NCBI GenBank assembly: GCA_963840835.1
Contig: CAWJAM010000006.1
Span: 434,001-498,000, forward strand
Direction: 5' to 3'
Source of the DNA: Rubrobacter_D sp963840835
GTDB lineage: Bacteria; Actinomycetota; Rubrobacteria; Rubrobacterales; Rubrobacteraceae
DNA: 64,000 nucleotides
The notes beneath the pieces are model-generated. The model did not search any database, had not been told where the DNA came from, and saw nothing but the letters and a program-made list of their open reading frames with translations. The translations under genes were made by a program, and so were the position numbers. Position 1 is the stretch's first letter. Every line of letters begins with the position of its first letter. Of this stretch, positions 6,708-14,739 are shown piece after piece.

Positions 6708-8474
6708 TTGGCTTACGAGTTTGCCAGGTATTTGAAGGTCAGGGGGGCCTGGGGTGCGGGCTGGTCGCCGGATGGGAGAAAGGTTTCGTTCCTGACGGAG
6801 ATAACCGGCGTACCCCAGGTGTGGGAGATGGCGGCAGAGGGCCCCTCGTGGCCCGAGCAGTTGACGTTTTACGAGGAGCGCGTCTCGTACGCGGCGTATT
6901 CGCCGACGGAGGACGAGATGCTCTTCGGCATGGACGCGGGCGGCAACGAACGCTCGCAGCTCTTCTTGCTCAGGGACGGCGGGGTCACGGACCTCACCCG
7001 AGCCCCTGACGCCATCCACTATCCCGGAGGTTTCTCGCCCGACGGGCGGAGCATCGCCTACACGGCGACCCGCCGCAACGGGACGGACTTTGATGTCTTC
7101 GTGCAGGACCCGACCGGGGGGGAGCCGGAGACGGTCTGGGAGGTCTCCGGCTACCATACCGTGGCCGGCTGGGCGCCAGACGGGAGGGCCCTTATCGTCT
7201 CCCGCCACCACTCCAACGTGGACAATGATCTTTATCTTCTCGACCTGGCGAGTGGCGAGGCCAGGCTCCTGACCCCGCACGAGGGCGACGCGCGCTTCTC
7301 GGGCGCGAACGCGACCCCTGATGGCAGGAGCGTCTACCTGGCGACGGACCGCGACGGGGAGTTCCTGCGCCTCGCCCGGCTCGACCTCGCAGTGTTGGAT
7401 CTCGTCTACCTCACCCCGGACGATTGGGACGTCGAGGGCGTCGAGCTTTCCAGGGACGGCCGGTACCTCGTCGCAAGCCGCAACGTGGACGGCTACTCGG
7501 ACGTTCTGCTCTTCAACGGCAGGGGACGCAGGATGCCTGACCCGCGGATACCGGAGGGCATCGTCGGCGGCTTCGAGTTCTCCCCCGACTCCGGGCGGCT
7601 CGCATTTACACTCACCGCGCCCGAACGCAACCCCGACGTCTGGGTCCTCGACCTCGTAGAGGGCGAGGCGCGCCGCCTCACCCGCTCCTCGACCGCGGGC
7701 ATCCCGCCCAGAACCTTCCGCAAGCCGCGAATCGTACGTTATCCGACCTTCGACGGGCTGGAGATACCGGCCCTCTTCCACGAGCCGGAGGGGGAGAAGG
7801 CGCCCGTAATCGTCAACGTCCACGGCGGGCCGGAGAGCCAGGCGCGTCCCGCCTTCGCCCCCGTGACGCAGTACCTGCTGAATCGGGGCTACGCAGTGTT
7901 CTCCCCCAACGTCCGTGGCTCGACGGGGTACGGCAAGGCGTATACGCACCTCGACGACATCGAATTGCGGATGGACTCAGTGAGGGATCTGGCACACGCC
8001 GCGTACTGGCTCGGGGAGCTCGGCCACGGGCGCGTCGCCGTCATGGGCGGCTCCTACGGCGGGTTTATGGTGCTCGCAGCCCTCACGGAGTACCCGGATC
8101 TCTGGGCAGCCGGCGTGGACATCGTGGGAATCGCCAACCTCGTCACGTTCCTGGAGAACACGGGCAGCTACCGCCGACGCTTGCGCGAACCAGAGTACGG
8201 CTCGCTCGAGAGAGACAGCGAGTTCCTGGAGTCAATCAGCCCCATCCACAAGGCCGAGAGCATCGCGGCCCCGCTCATGGTAGTCCACGGCAAGAACGAC
8301 CCGAGGGTCCCCGTGGGGGAGGCTGAGCAGATCGTCGAGCGCGTACAGAGGAACGGCGGCACGGTCGAGTACCTCCTCTACGAGGACGAGGGCCACGGCC
8401 TCGCCAAACTGGGAAACCGGCTCGACGCATACCCCAAGATAGCCGCCTTCCTGGACGAGCATCTGGGCGTCTGA
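6708..8474 (+). CDS. S9 family (prolyl oligopeptidase-type) serine peptidase, 588 aa
   Basis: Cytoplasmic acylaminoacyl/prolyl oligopeptidase-like enzyme cleaving short peptides. The chosen start is TTG 6708 behind GGAGAGGGAGGT; the upstream in-frame stretch is repeat DNA. An N-terminal propeller is seen as repeated WSPDGRKVSF, YSPTEDEMLF, FSPDGRSIAY and FSPDSGRLAF blades (residues about 15-330). The alpha/beta hydrolase domain follows (VIVNVHGGPESQ...FSPNVRGSTGYG). The catalytic triad is visible: Ser449 in GGSYGGFM, Asp531 in HGKNDPRVPV, His563 in DEGHGL. No signal peptide. Full length for the family. Confidence 0.95.
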   Translation: MAYEFARYLKVRGAWGAGWSPDGRKVSFLTEITGVPQVWEMAAEGPSWPEQLTFYEERVSYAAYSPTEDEMLFGMDAGGNERSQLFLLRDGGVTDLTRAPDAIHYPGGFSPDGRSIAYTATRRNGTDFDVFVQDPTGGEPETVWEVSGYHTVAGWAPDGRALIVSRHHSNVDNDLYLLDLASGEARLLTPHEGDARFSGANATPDGRSVYLATDRDGEFLRLARLDLAVLDLVYLTPDDWDVEGVELSRDGRYLVASRNVDGYSDVLLFNGRGRRMPDPRIPEGIVGGFEFSPDSGRLAFTLTAPERNPDVWVLDLVEGEARRLTRSSTAGIPPRTFRKPRIVRYPTFDGLEIPALFHEPEGEKAPVIVNVHGGPESQARPAFAPVTQYLLNRGYAVFSPNVRGSTGYGKAYTHLDDIELRMDSVRDLAHAAYWLGELGHGRVAVMGGSYGGFMVLAALTEYPDLWAAGVDIVGIANLVTFLENTGSYRRRLREPEYGSLERDSEFLESISPIHKAESIAAPLMVVHGKNDPRVPVGEAEQIVERVQRNGGTVEYLLYEDEGHGLAKLGNRLDAYPKIAAFLDEHLGV

Positions 8475-8830
8475 TGCCAGCCCATCAGGTTGTCAGGCCC
8501 GACCTTGGACGCAGGGTGCTTGAAGTCGTACCGCAGGTGCCGCCCGATTCGCCGGAGATCTCCGGCGAGAACATCCGCCTGGGCAACGGTTCTGTGGCGG
8601 TCTCGGCCGATGCTACAGGCGACACCTACACGACCACCGTGAGTCCGGACGTCGCGTTGCGGGAGCTCCTCATCGGGCACACGGTGCCGGCGGACAAGGA
8701 GATAGCTTCCGTTACCCTCGACGGCGCCCCCGTTGCCGACTACAGAGTCCGCAGCACCAACCGCGGCAAAGAGGTTCTCGTCAAAGCCGCCCCTGATGGC
8801 GAGCACACGCTTGTCGTAGTGACTCGCTAG
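8474..8830 (+). CDS. Beta-rich C-terminal fragment, possibly of a glycoside hydrolase, 118 aa
   Basis: Begins with an ATG overlapping the preceding stop (TGATG). The text RPDLGRRVLEVVPQVPPD...ISGENIRLGNGSVAVSA...YTTTV and VTLDGAPVADYRVRSTNRGKEVLVKA reads like the terminal beta-sandwich of a larger secreted glycosidase rather than a complete protein. No upstream remainder is present, so it is probably a relic left by deletion and kept in frame by chance. Family assignment is tentative. Confidence 0.4.
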   Translation: MPAHQVVRPDLGRRVLEVVPQVPPDSPEISGENIRLGNGSVAVSADATGDTYTTTVSPDVALRELLIGHTVPADKEIASVTLDGAPVADYRVRSTNRGKEVLVKAAPDGEHTLVVVTR

Positions 8831-8895
8831 TAGGAGGAAAGAGGGACTCAACTCTAGCGAAGGGTTTTCGACCACGGAGAACGCCCTCGAGGTTT

Positions 8896-8927
8896 ATTGG
8901 TGTATCTTTCCCGAAAGACACATCAAT
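8896..8927. promoter_or_regulatory. Imperfect inverted repeat upstream of the first PhoX gene
   Basis: Fifteen-base arms ATTGGTGTATCTTTC and GAAAGACACATCAAT with two mismatches and a two-base centre, located 83 bases before ATG 9010. Could be an operator or a structured leader. Confidence 0.4.
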
Positions 8928-9009
8928 CCGGTAGGAGGCTGGTCTCTCGGGCGTTACGGGCAATTGGGATGGGCGGATAAGCCGTCGGTCTTTCGTAAGG
9001 GCGGCTGCG

Positions 9010-10326
9010 ATGGCGGTAGCTGTCGGTGGCGGCCTTACGGCGCTCGGAGCGTGCGAGGCCGAAGGTGGGCTGGCAGAGCGCATCGAGGGCTACGGGTCTC
9101 TGGTGCCGATGGGTGCTCTGGCACTGCCACGCGGCTTCAGCTACAAGGAGATCTCTCGCCAGGGCGACCCCATGGGCGACGGCAACCTCACGCCAGGCAT
9201 CTTCGATGGCATGGGCGCCTTCCCGGGACCGGACGGGAGCACCGTCCTGATCCGCAACCACGAGAACCAGCGTAGGGCGGGGGAGATTCCCGTGATGGTA
9301 CCGGGGGATGATCGCTATGATCAGGACCCGACCTACGTCGCTGGCAACACCAAACTCGTCGTGGATCGGAACCTGAAGGTGATCGAGGACTTCGCCATCC
9401 TCGGTGGCACGGACAAGAACTGCGCCGGCGGACAGATGCCTTGGGGATCCTGGATCACCTGTGAGGAGGTCGTAAACCGGGGCGACACGGGCACACCGCA
9501 CGGCTACATATTCGAGATCGACGCCTCCGCCGGAGGACCCGTGCAAGCGAGGCCCGTCACCGCCGCCGGACGCTTCGTGCACGAGGCCGTGGCCTGGCTC
9601 GACGGCGTCCTCTACGAGACAGAGGATCGCCGGGACGACTCGTTCTTCTATCGTTACATCCCCCAAAGGAGCAGCGGCGACCTCCAGGACACCGATGGGG
9701 TGCTTCAGGCGCTCAAGATCAAAGGCGAAGACAACGCGGTCATGGACGATTTCCCAAGGGTCGGCAAGTCCTATGAAGTCGAGTGGGTGACCATAGAAGA
9801 GCCGAATCCCGCCGACGACACTGACAGCTCGCCTCTGGCGGTGGGCGAGCAGGCCAAAGCTCAGGGCGCGGCGATCTTCGACCGCGAAGAAGGTATCTGG
9901 GTAGGAGGAGGCAAGGTCTACTTCGACTGTACGGAAGGCGGCGTGGACGACCTGGGCCAGGTCTACGAGTTCGACCCCCGAAGCCAGACCATCACGCTCA
10001 TCTACGAGTCCACCGACGTGGCGACGCTCGAGAACCCGGACAACATCGTGATCATGCCAGAGACCGGTGACATCTTCCTGCAGCAGGATTCTGACGGCGA
10101 TCAGTTCGTTCGCGGGCTCACCCCGGAAGGTAAGATCTACGACTTCGCCCGCACGATCACGAACGACACCGAGTTTTGCGGGGGCTGTTTCTCACCGGAC
10201 GGCACGGTCTTCTTCCTCAACCAGCAGGGCGATCGCGGCGACCTCTCGGCGGGACCTCCAAACGGGAACGCGGTGACCTACGCGATCACCGGCCCCTTCC
10301 AGCGGCGTAGTAAGGCTCGCATCTAA
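9010..10326 (+). CDS. PhoX-type (DUF839) secreted phosphatase, 438 aa as drawn
   Basis: PhoX enzymes are Tat-exported, calcium/iron-dependent alkaline phosphatases. The body is a DUF839 propeller: GFSYKEISRQGDPMGDG, VLIRNHENQR, PWGSWITCEEV, GRFVHEAVAWLDGVLYETEDR, LENPDNIVIMPETGDIFLQQD and EFCGGCFSPDG are all family phrases. Directly upstream of ATG 9010, in frame, stands SRRSFVRAAA, a twin-arginine motif that should begin the signal peptide, but no ATG/GTG/TTG occurs in frame before it (stop at 8932). The real start is therefore probably hidden by an indel near 8940-8975. A row of hairpins follows the stop. Confidence 0.88.
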   Translation: MAVAVGGGLTALGACEAEGGLAERIEGYGSLVPMGALALPRGFSYKEISRQGDPMGDGNLTPGIFDGMGAFPGPDGSTVLIRNHENQRRAGEIPVMVPGDDRYDQDPTYVAGNTKLVVDRNLKVIEDFAILGGTDKNCAGGQMPWGSWITCEEVVNRGDTGTPHGYIFEIDASAGGPVQARPVTAAGRFVHEAVAWLDGVLYETEDRRDDSFFYRYIPQRSSGDLQDTDGVLQALKIKGEDNAVMDDFPRVGKSYEVEWVTIEEPNPADDTDSSPLAVGEQAKAQGAAIFDREEGIWVGGGKVYFDCTEGGVDDLGQVYEFDPRSQTITLIYESTDVATLENPDNIVIMPETGDIFLQQDSDGDQFVRGLTPEGKIYDFARTITNDTEFCGGCFSPDGTVFFLNQQGDRGDLSAGPPNGNAVTYAITGPFQRRSKARI

Positions 10327-10327
10327 A

Positions 10328-10361
10328 GCGATATGCAGAGGTATTGACCTCTGCATATCGC
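10328..10361 (+). terminator. Perfect 15-bp hairpin after the PhoX gene
   Basis: Arms GCGATATGCAGAGGT and ACCTCTGCATATCGC around ATTG, starting two bases after the stop codon. Confidence 0.7.
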
Positions 10362-10430
10362 GCACGTCAGCACGTCAGCATTTCAGCACTTCAGCAAGAG
10401 AAAGGCTGAAATGCTGACGTGCTGACGTGC
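10362..10430. repeat. Octamer repeats forming a 26-bp inverted repeat
   Basis: Tandem octamers GCACGTCA, GCACGTCA, GCATTTCA, GCACTTCA (10362 onward) are mirrored exactly at 10405-10430, giving 26-base perfect arms around a 17-base loop. Same octamer family as at 5571-5818. Confidence 0.8.
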
Positions 10431-10438
10431 TGAAATGC

Positions 10439-10465
10439 TTGCAATGGGATTGGATCCCATTGCAA
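10439..10465. terminator. Third hairpin, 12-bp arms
   Basis: TTGCAATGGGAT and ATCCCATTGCAA around TGG. It is the last of three consecutive strong stems in 140 bases. Confidence 0.5.
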
Positions 10466-10546
10466 ACGGCTCTGTAGACGAGAGTCGCCGGAGAGGGGAG
10501 CAGTCACGCTGTTCTCCGGCGTTCCGCAGGGCCACAGTGCATCTCC

Positions 10547-10602
10547 ATTTAACCCAGAGTTTTCACGCCGTTAACCCATGGCCCAGATGCCGCTCCTATA
10601 CT
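10547..10602 (+). promoter_or_regulatory. PHO-box-like repeats and -10 of the second PhoX gene
   Basis: TTAACCC occurs at 10549-10555 and 10571-10577 (22 bp apart), with a degenerate TTTTCAC half-site between them in 11-bp phase. TATACT (10597-10602) starts 20 bp after the last half-site. The same layout precedes the genes at 17165 and 19029. 11-bp-spaced direct repeats replacing a -35 are the hallmark of PhoB/PhoP-activated promoters. Confidence 0.75.
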
Positions 10603-10659
10603 TTGCGCGGCATTAGAGGAGGGTTGGGCACAACCCATGAACCCGAGGAGGTCAGGTCT

Positions 10660-12081
10660 TTGGAAAGCGTGTGGAATGAGAGGCTGGCAAGACATCGCCG
10701 GTCGTTGGCTATTGCAATTGGCATGGCGGCGGCTGGCGTATTGGCGCTTGGCGCGGCGAGTGTCGGGCAGGCCATCGAGGCGAGAAACACGGCGGCGGAC
10801 TATACGCCGGGCGAAAAGTTCACACCCCTGGCAGCTTCCTCGCCGTGCGTCGGGGCTCTCGACGACCCGTTCGTCCTGCCCTCGGGCTACGGTCAGCAAG
10901 TAGTGGCGCAGGAGCCCGATGGCGGCACCGTGGATCTCTGGGACATGAACACCCAGAACGAGTTCGGCAAGGATGCGGGCCGCTACGTCTACCGCACGCA
11001 CGAGGTCGGCGCGCCTCCGGGTTCGCAGGTCTCCGTAACCGACCTTCAGACCGGTGAGACCGAGGTACTGGCACAGAGGCCCGACTGGGAGCGCTTCGAC
11101 GGCATAGTGTGGACGCCTTGGGGCACGATCCTGGCCGCCGAAGAGACGGTCCGGGCGGCCGTGCGCGACCCGCAGGTCCCGAATGCCACGGCCGGGCTGG
11201 TCTACGAGTACTTTGTAGACCCCGATGACCCGAGCGAGCTCGACACCAACGACCCGCGCGACGACGTCGCCCCGTTCGACGACGGTGTCGCCGTCCGCCC
11301 GGCCCTTGGCTCCAAGTCGCACGAGGGCATGCGCTTCGATGGGCGAGGTTACCACTACGGCATCTCCGAGAGCAGCCCAGGCGGCGTCTTCCGCTTCGTG
11401 CCAGAAAGGGCGGGCGACCTCTCCGAGGGGGTCCTGCAGGCGCTGAGGACCGAGAACGGCCGCACCGGTCAGGGCACGTGGGTGACCATCCCCTCCCCGC
11501 AGGCACGCACCGACGCCCAGGCAGCGGCGACCGCACGCGGCGCCAACGGCTACAACAGGCCCGAGGATGTCGAGACCGGAGAGAGCACCGGCGTGGACGT
11601 GAACAACAGCGGAAACACCCTCTATGTCGCCATGACCGGCACGGACGAGGTTATCGCGGTGGATCTCTCCACCAGGAACCGTCCGTTCGCCTACCAGTAC
11701 GTCGGCGCGGAGGCCGGAAACGCTACGCCTCCGGAGTTCGACTCGCCGGACAACCTGGCGCTCGACCGCCAGGGCAACCTCGCCATAACCGAGGACCCGG
11801 GCGGCGTCCCACCGGCCAAGATGATGGGCGATGACATCTGGATCGCCGAACCCCAGGGCGGCAGTCGCCAGGTCGCCGGGGAGGTGGCGCGCTTCGCCTC
11901 GATCAAGGACTGCATAGCCGAGCCCACGGGCGTGTACTTCGCCCTCGAAGGCACCAGCGAATTCACCGCGGGCACGCCCCGCGAGGCGCTGGTTAACGAC
12001 GAGTCCCTCTTTGTCAACCGCCAGCACGCCGGACAGGGCACGGTGCTCGACCAGTTCGTGTCGATAGCCCCGACCAATTAG
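10660..12081 (+). CDS. PhoX-type (DUF839) secreted phosphatase, 473 aa
   Basis: Start TTG 10660 is chosen for its ribosome binding site GAGGAGGTC, seven bases away. An N-terminal membrane or signal segment follows (RHRRSLAIAIGMAAAGVLALGAASVGQA). The DUF839 body is a different subgroup from the upstream paralogue: VLPSGYGQQVVAQEPDGG, NEFGKDAGRYVYRTHEV, WTPWGTILAAEE, SKSHEGMRFDGRGYHYGISESSPGG, RPEDVETG and DNLALDRQGNLAITEDPGG. The RPEDVE and DNLA phrases contribute metal ligands in PhoX relatives. It has its own PHO-box-like promoter and a terminator at 12115-12143. Expected role: release of phosphate from extracellular organophosphates. Confidence 0.88.
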   Translation: MESVWNERLARHRRSLAIAIGMAAAGVLALGAASVGQAIEARNTAADYTPGEKFTPLAASSPCVGALDDPFVLPSGYGQQVVAQEPDGGTVDLWDMNTQNEFGKDAGRYVYRTHEVGAPPGSQVSVTDLQTGETEVLAQRPDWERFDGIVWTPWGTILAAEETVRAAVRDPQVPNATAGLVYEYFVDPDDPSELDTNDPRDDVAPFDDGVAVRPALGSKSHEGMRFDGRGYHYGISESSPGGVFRFVPERAGDLSEGVLQALRTENGRTGQGTWVTIPSPQARTDAQAAATARGANGYNRPEDVETGESTGVDVNNSGNTLYVAMTGTDEVIAVDLSTRNRPFAYQYVGAEAGNATPPEFDSPDNLALDRQGNLAITEDPGGVPPAKMMGDDIWIAEPQGGSRQVAGEVARFASIKDCIAEPTGVYFALEGTSEFTAGTPREALVNDESLFVNRQHAGQGTVLDQFVSIAPTN

Positions 12082-12114
12082 TAGGCCCGATCCGAGAGCA
12101 GCACAGCACCGCCG

Positions 12115-12143
12115 AAGCGGGAGGGTCTCAGACTCTCCCGCTT
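12115..12143 (+). terminator. Hairpin terminator after the second PhoX gene
   Basis: Ten-base arms (AAGCGGGAG... paired with ...CTCCCGCTT), 34 bases after the stop codon. Confidence 0.7.
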
Positions 12144-12201
12144 CTCCGTAAAGCCGCCGAACTTTTCCAGGATCGAGCACCATGAGCACCGGCAGGAGAA
12201 A

Positions 12202-13353
12202 ATGATGACTCAGAATCATCCGAAAAGTACCACCTGCGCACCGCGATTCTTGATTCTCGCGCTGGCCGCCCTCCTGGCGGTCGCCGTAACGGCCTTCGCG
12301 GGCTCCGGGCTTGCGGCCCAGACCGAAGCCCCGGAGTGCGCCACCGGCGTGGACTTCCTCGGGTTCTCGGATGCGCTGAACAAGCAGACTTACGAAGGAA
12401 CGAGCGTCGGTGGGTTGTCTGCGCTGACCTACGATCAACGGCGCGGCGTCTACTACAGCCTCGTTGACAACGGCCCGGCAGCCACCTCGGAGGCCCGATT
12501 CTATACGCTTCGGCTGCCGACGAGTGGCGGGACGCTCGGCGAGCCGCAGATCCTGGACGTGACGACTTTGAGGAAAGCTGACGGACAGCCCTTCACCGCC
12601 TCCGACTTCGACGGCGAGGGTCTCACGCTCACGCGCGACGACGAGTTGCTTGTATCCTCGGAGACGGAGCCTTCCATCCGACGCTTCGCGCTCGACGGAA
12701 CCTTCCTGGAAGAGTTGCCGGTACCCCAGAAGTTCCTGGTCGCGCCGAACGGACAGGCCACCCGCAACCAGACCTTCGAGAGCCTCTCTCTGAGCCCGAA
12801 CAACCGCAACCTGTTCACAGCGGTCGAAGGACCGCTGGCCTCTGATGGATCTACTACCGAAGGCGAGAACCGCATCCGCATTCTACGCTACGAGGATCGC
12901 GGTTCGGGCGGCTTCGAGCCGGTCGAGGAATTCTTCTACCTGACTGAACCGGGGCAGAGCGTAGTCGAGATCGTGGCTCTCTCGGAGAGCGAGCTGCTGG
13001 TGCTGGAGCGCGGCTTCGTCCTCGGCGAGGGGAACACCGTAAGGATCTTCCGCGTCTCGCTCGACGGGGCGGAGGACGTCTCCGACGAGCCGAGCCTCGC
13101 AGCGCCTAGCCTGGAGCCGGTGGAGAAAGAACTGCTGGTGGACATCGCCGACTGCCCGCCGGGCGATGCGACGACGCCAGGCACGCAGCCCAACCCGCTC
13201 CTGGATAACTACGAGAGCCTGGCGCTCGGGTCGCGCTTGCCTGGCGGGAGCCGGGCTCTGCTGCTCCAGAGCGACGACAACTTCAGCGCTGGCCAAGTGA
13301 CGCGTGTGGTCGCGCTGGGCGTGGAGAACGAGCAACTAAGTGTGGGGAGGTAG
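12202..13353 (+). CDS. Secreted esterase-like phytase-family protein, 383 aa
   Basis: Belongs to the esterase-like activity of phytase family (PF13449), exported propellers found in phosphate-acquisition loci. The start ATG 12202 follows GGCAGGAGAAA. Signal peptide at about residues 14-39 (RFLILALAALLAVAVTAFAGSGLAA). Core phrases: SVGGLSALTYDQRRGVYYSLVDNGP, DFDGEGLTLTRDDELLVSSETEPSIRRF, NQTFESLSLSPNNRNLFTAVEGPL and LLDNYESLALGSRLPGGSRALLLQSDDN. It lies between PhoX and glycerophosphodiesterase genes, with four bases to the next start. A tiny peptide frame (ATG 12181) overlaps the ribosome binding site; nothing supports it. Confidence 0.85.
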   Translation: MMTQNHPKSTTCAPRFLILALAALLAVAVTAFAGSGLAAQTEAPECATGVDFLGFSDALNKQTYEGTSVGGLSALTYDQRRGVYYSLVDNGPAATSEARFYTLRLPTSGGTLGEPQILDVTTLRKADGQPFTASDFDGEGLTLTRDDELLVSSETEPSIRRFALDGTFLEELPVPQKFLVAPNGQATRNQTFESLSLSPNNRNLFTAVEGPLASDGSTTEGENRIRILRYEDRGSGGFEPVEEFFYLTEPGQSVVEIVALSESELLVLERGFVLGEGNTVRIFRVSLDGAEDVSDEPSLAAPSLEPVEKELLVDIADCPPGDATTPGTQPNPLLDNYESLALGSRLPGGSRALLLQSDDNFSAGQVTRVVALGVENEQLSVGR

Positions 13354-13357
13354 ATCG

Positions 13358-14353
13358 ATGGCAAGGACGAACCAGATGATCCTGATGTTGGCGCTGGCCG
13401 CCGCGCTGGCTGCGGTCCTGTTGGTGGCCGTGGGGCCGGCATCGGCGGCCAAGAAGCCGCCGGAGGATGCGCCGGTGTTGAACATCGGGCACCGCGGGGC
13501 ATCCGGCTATGCGCCGGAGCACACGATCCCGGCATACGACCTCGCCCTGAGGATGGGCGCTGACTACATCGAGCAGGACCTCCAGCTTACGAAGGACGGC
13601 GTGCTCGTGGCATTGCACGACGACACTCTGGATCGGACGGCACGCCCGACGGCCGAGTCTGAGCCGGGCGACTGCACGGGCCTCGTCATCGAGAAGACGC
13701 TGGCCCAGATCAAGACTTGCGACGTGGGCACGTGGTTCAACGAGACATATCCCCAGTACGCCAAGCCCGAGTACGTAGGTCTGAAGATACCGACGCTCGA
13801 AGAGGTCTTCCAGCGCTACGGCACGGGCGTCAACTACTACATCGAGACCAAGAACCCCGAGGCTGCGCCTGGCATGGAGGAGGAGCTGCTGCGCCTCATG
13901 GACGAGTACGGCCTGACGGAGCCCGCCGCCGCAAAGTGGCAGGTCCTCATCCAGTCTTTCTCGCCGCTCAGCCTGCAGAAGATCCACGCGCTCGACCCAT
14001 CGCTACCCTTGATACAACTTTACTTCGGCGCGGAGAGTAGCGCGACGATACAGGCTACGCTCGACGTGGCCCGAACCTACGCCGTTGGTATCGGCCCGTC
14101 CAAGTCCGACGTCGACGCCGCGCTCGTGGAGGCCGCCCACGCCCGCTGCCTGGACATCCACCCGTACACCGTGAACGAGACGAAGGAGATGGAGGGCCTC
14201 ATCGCCCTCGGCGTGGACGGCATGTTCACCAATTTCCCCGACCGCCTGGAAGCGGTGCTCGGCAAGAGCGCAGCCGGCGGAAAATCCGGCGCGAAGCTGG
14301 CGGCCGAAGCGCCTCAGCGGCCTGCCGGGCCAGACTCTAGGGGGGCCCGATGA
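13358..14353 (+). CDS. Secreted glycerophosphodiester phosphodiesterase, 331 aa
   Basis: Hydrolyses glycerophosphodiesters to glycerol 3-phosphate and an alcohol. Start ATG 13358 follows GGGGAGGT. Signal peptide at residues 7-31. The GDPD active site is intact: H45-R46 in IGHRGASGYAPEHT, E54, E72 and D74 in ADYIEQDLQLTKDG, H87 in VALHDDTLDRT, plus the terminal LGVDGMFTNFPDRL. The insertion between the active-site strand and IPTLEEVF is typical of secreted actinobacterial GDPDs. The stop overlaps the next ATG (ATGA at 14350), so the two are translationally coupled. Confidence 0.93.
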   Translation: MARTNQMILMLALAAALAAVLLVAVGPASAAKKPPEDAPVLNIGHRGASGYAPEHTIPAYDLALRMGADYIEQDLQLTKDGVLVALHDDTLDRTARPTAESEPGDCTGLVIEKTLAQIKTCDVGTWFNETYPQYAKPEYVGLKIPTLEEVFQRYGTGVNYYIETKNPEAAPGMEEELLRLMDEYGLTEPAAAKWQVLIQSFSPLSLQKIHALDPSLPLIQLYFGAESSATIQATLDVARTYAVGIGPSKSDVDAALVEAAHARCLDIHPYTVNETKEMEGLIALGVDGMFTNFPDRLEAVLGKSAAGGKSGAKLAAEAPQRPAGPDSRGAR

Positions 14354-14739
14354 GAGCGAGAATCCTTATCCTGACCGCGCTCGCCGCGGCGCTCCTGGCG
14401 CAGCCGGTACTGGCCCAGCCGCCGTCGGAGGAGCTGGAGACCACGCTGGAAGGAAGAGCCATCTACCCGGCGGAGCTCCGGGGGCAGGGCAGCCTGTCGG
14501 CCCCTGAGCCGTTCCCGGCCCAGCCGGTCGGGGGCTACTCGGCCCTGCTCGACGCGAAGGGCAAGAACACCTATTGGGCCATGCCAGACAACGGCTACGG
14601 CTCCAAGGCCAACTCTTCAGACTTCATCCTGCGCGTGGACCGCGTTCTGGTGGACTACGAGACCGCGAGGGGCGGCAGCGGCGAGGTCGAGGTTCTGGAC
14701 TCCGTCGTGCGGGCCGAAGCCCTGCGAGGCGGGGTCTGA
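14350..14739 (+). pseudogene. Truncated esterase-like phytase-family protein, 129 aa
   Basis: Signal peptide (ILILTALAAALLAQPVLA) followed by the N-terminal blade of a PF13449-type propeller: EPFPAQPVGGYSALLDAKGKNTYWAMPDNGYGSKANSSDFILRV and the ARGGSGEVEVLD strand. Family members run 400 or more residues; this one ends after about 125. The next gene starts on the very next base after the TGA. A deletion that fused the truncated 3' end to the following gene is the simplest reading. The remnant is probably inactive. Confidence 0.7.

Noticed and set aside
6501..7949. Minus-strand open frame across the repeats and the S9 gene
   Set aside because: Runs through repeat DNA and antisense to a well-supported peptidase.
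10549..12438. Long minus-strand open frame (629 codons) opposite the second PhoX gene
   Set aside because: Antisense shadow typical of high-GC coding DNA: no family phrases, no ribosome binding site, and the plus strand is a clear DUF839 protein.
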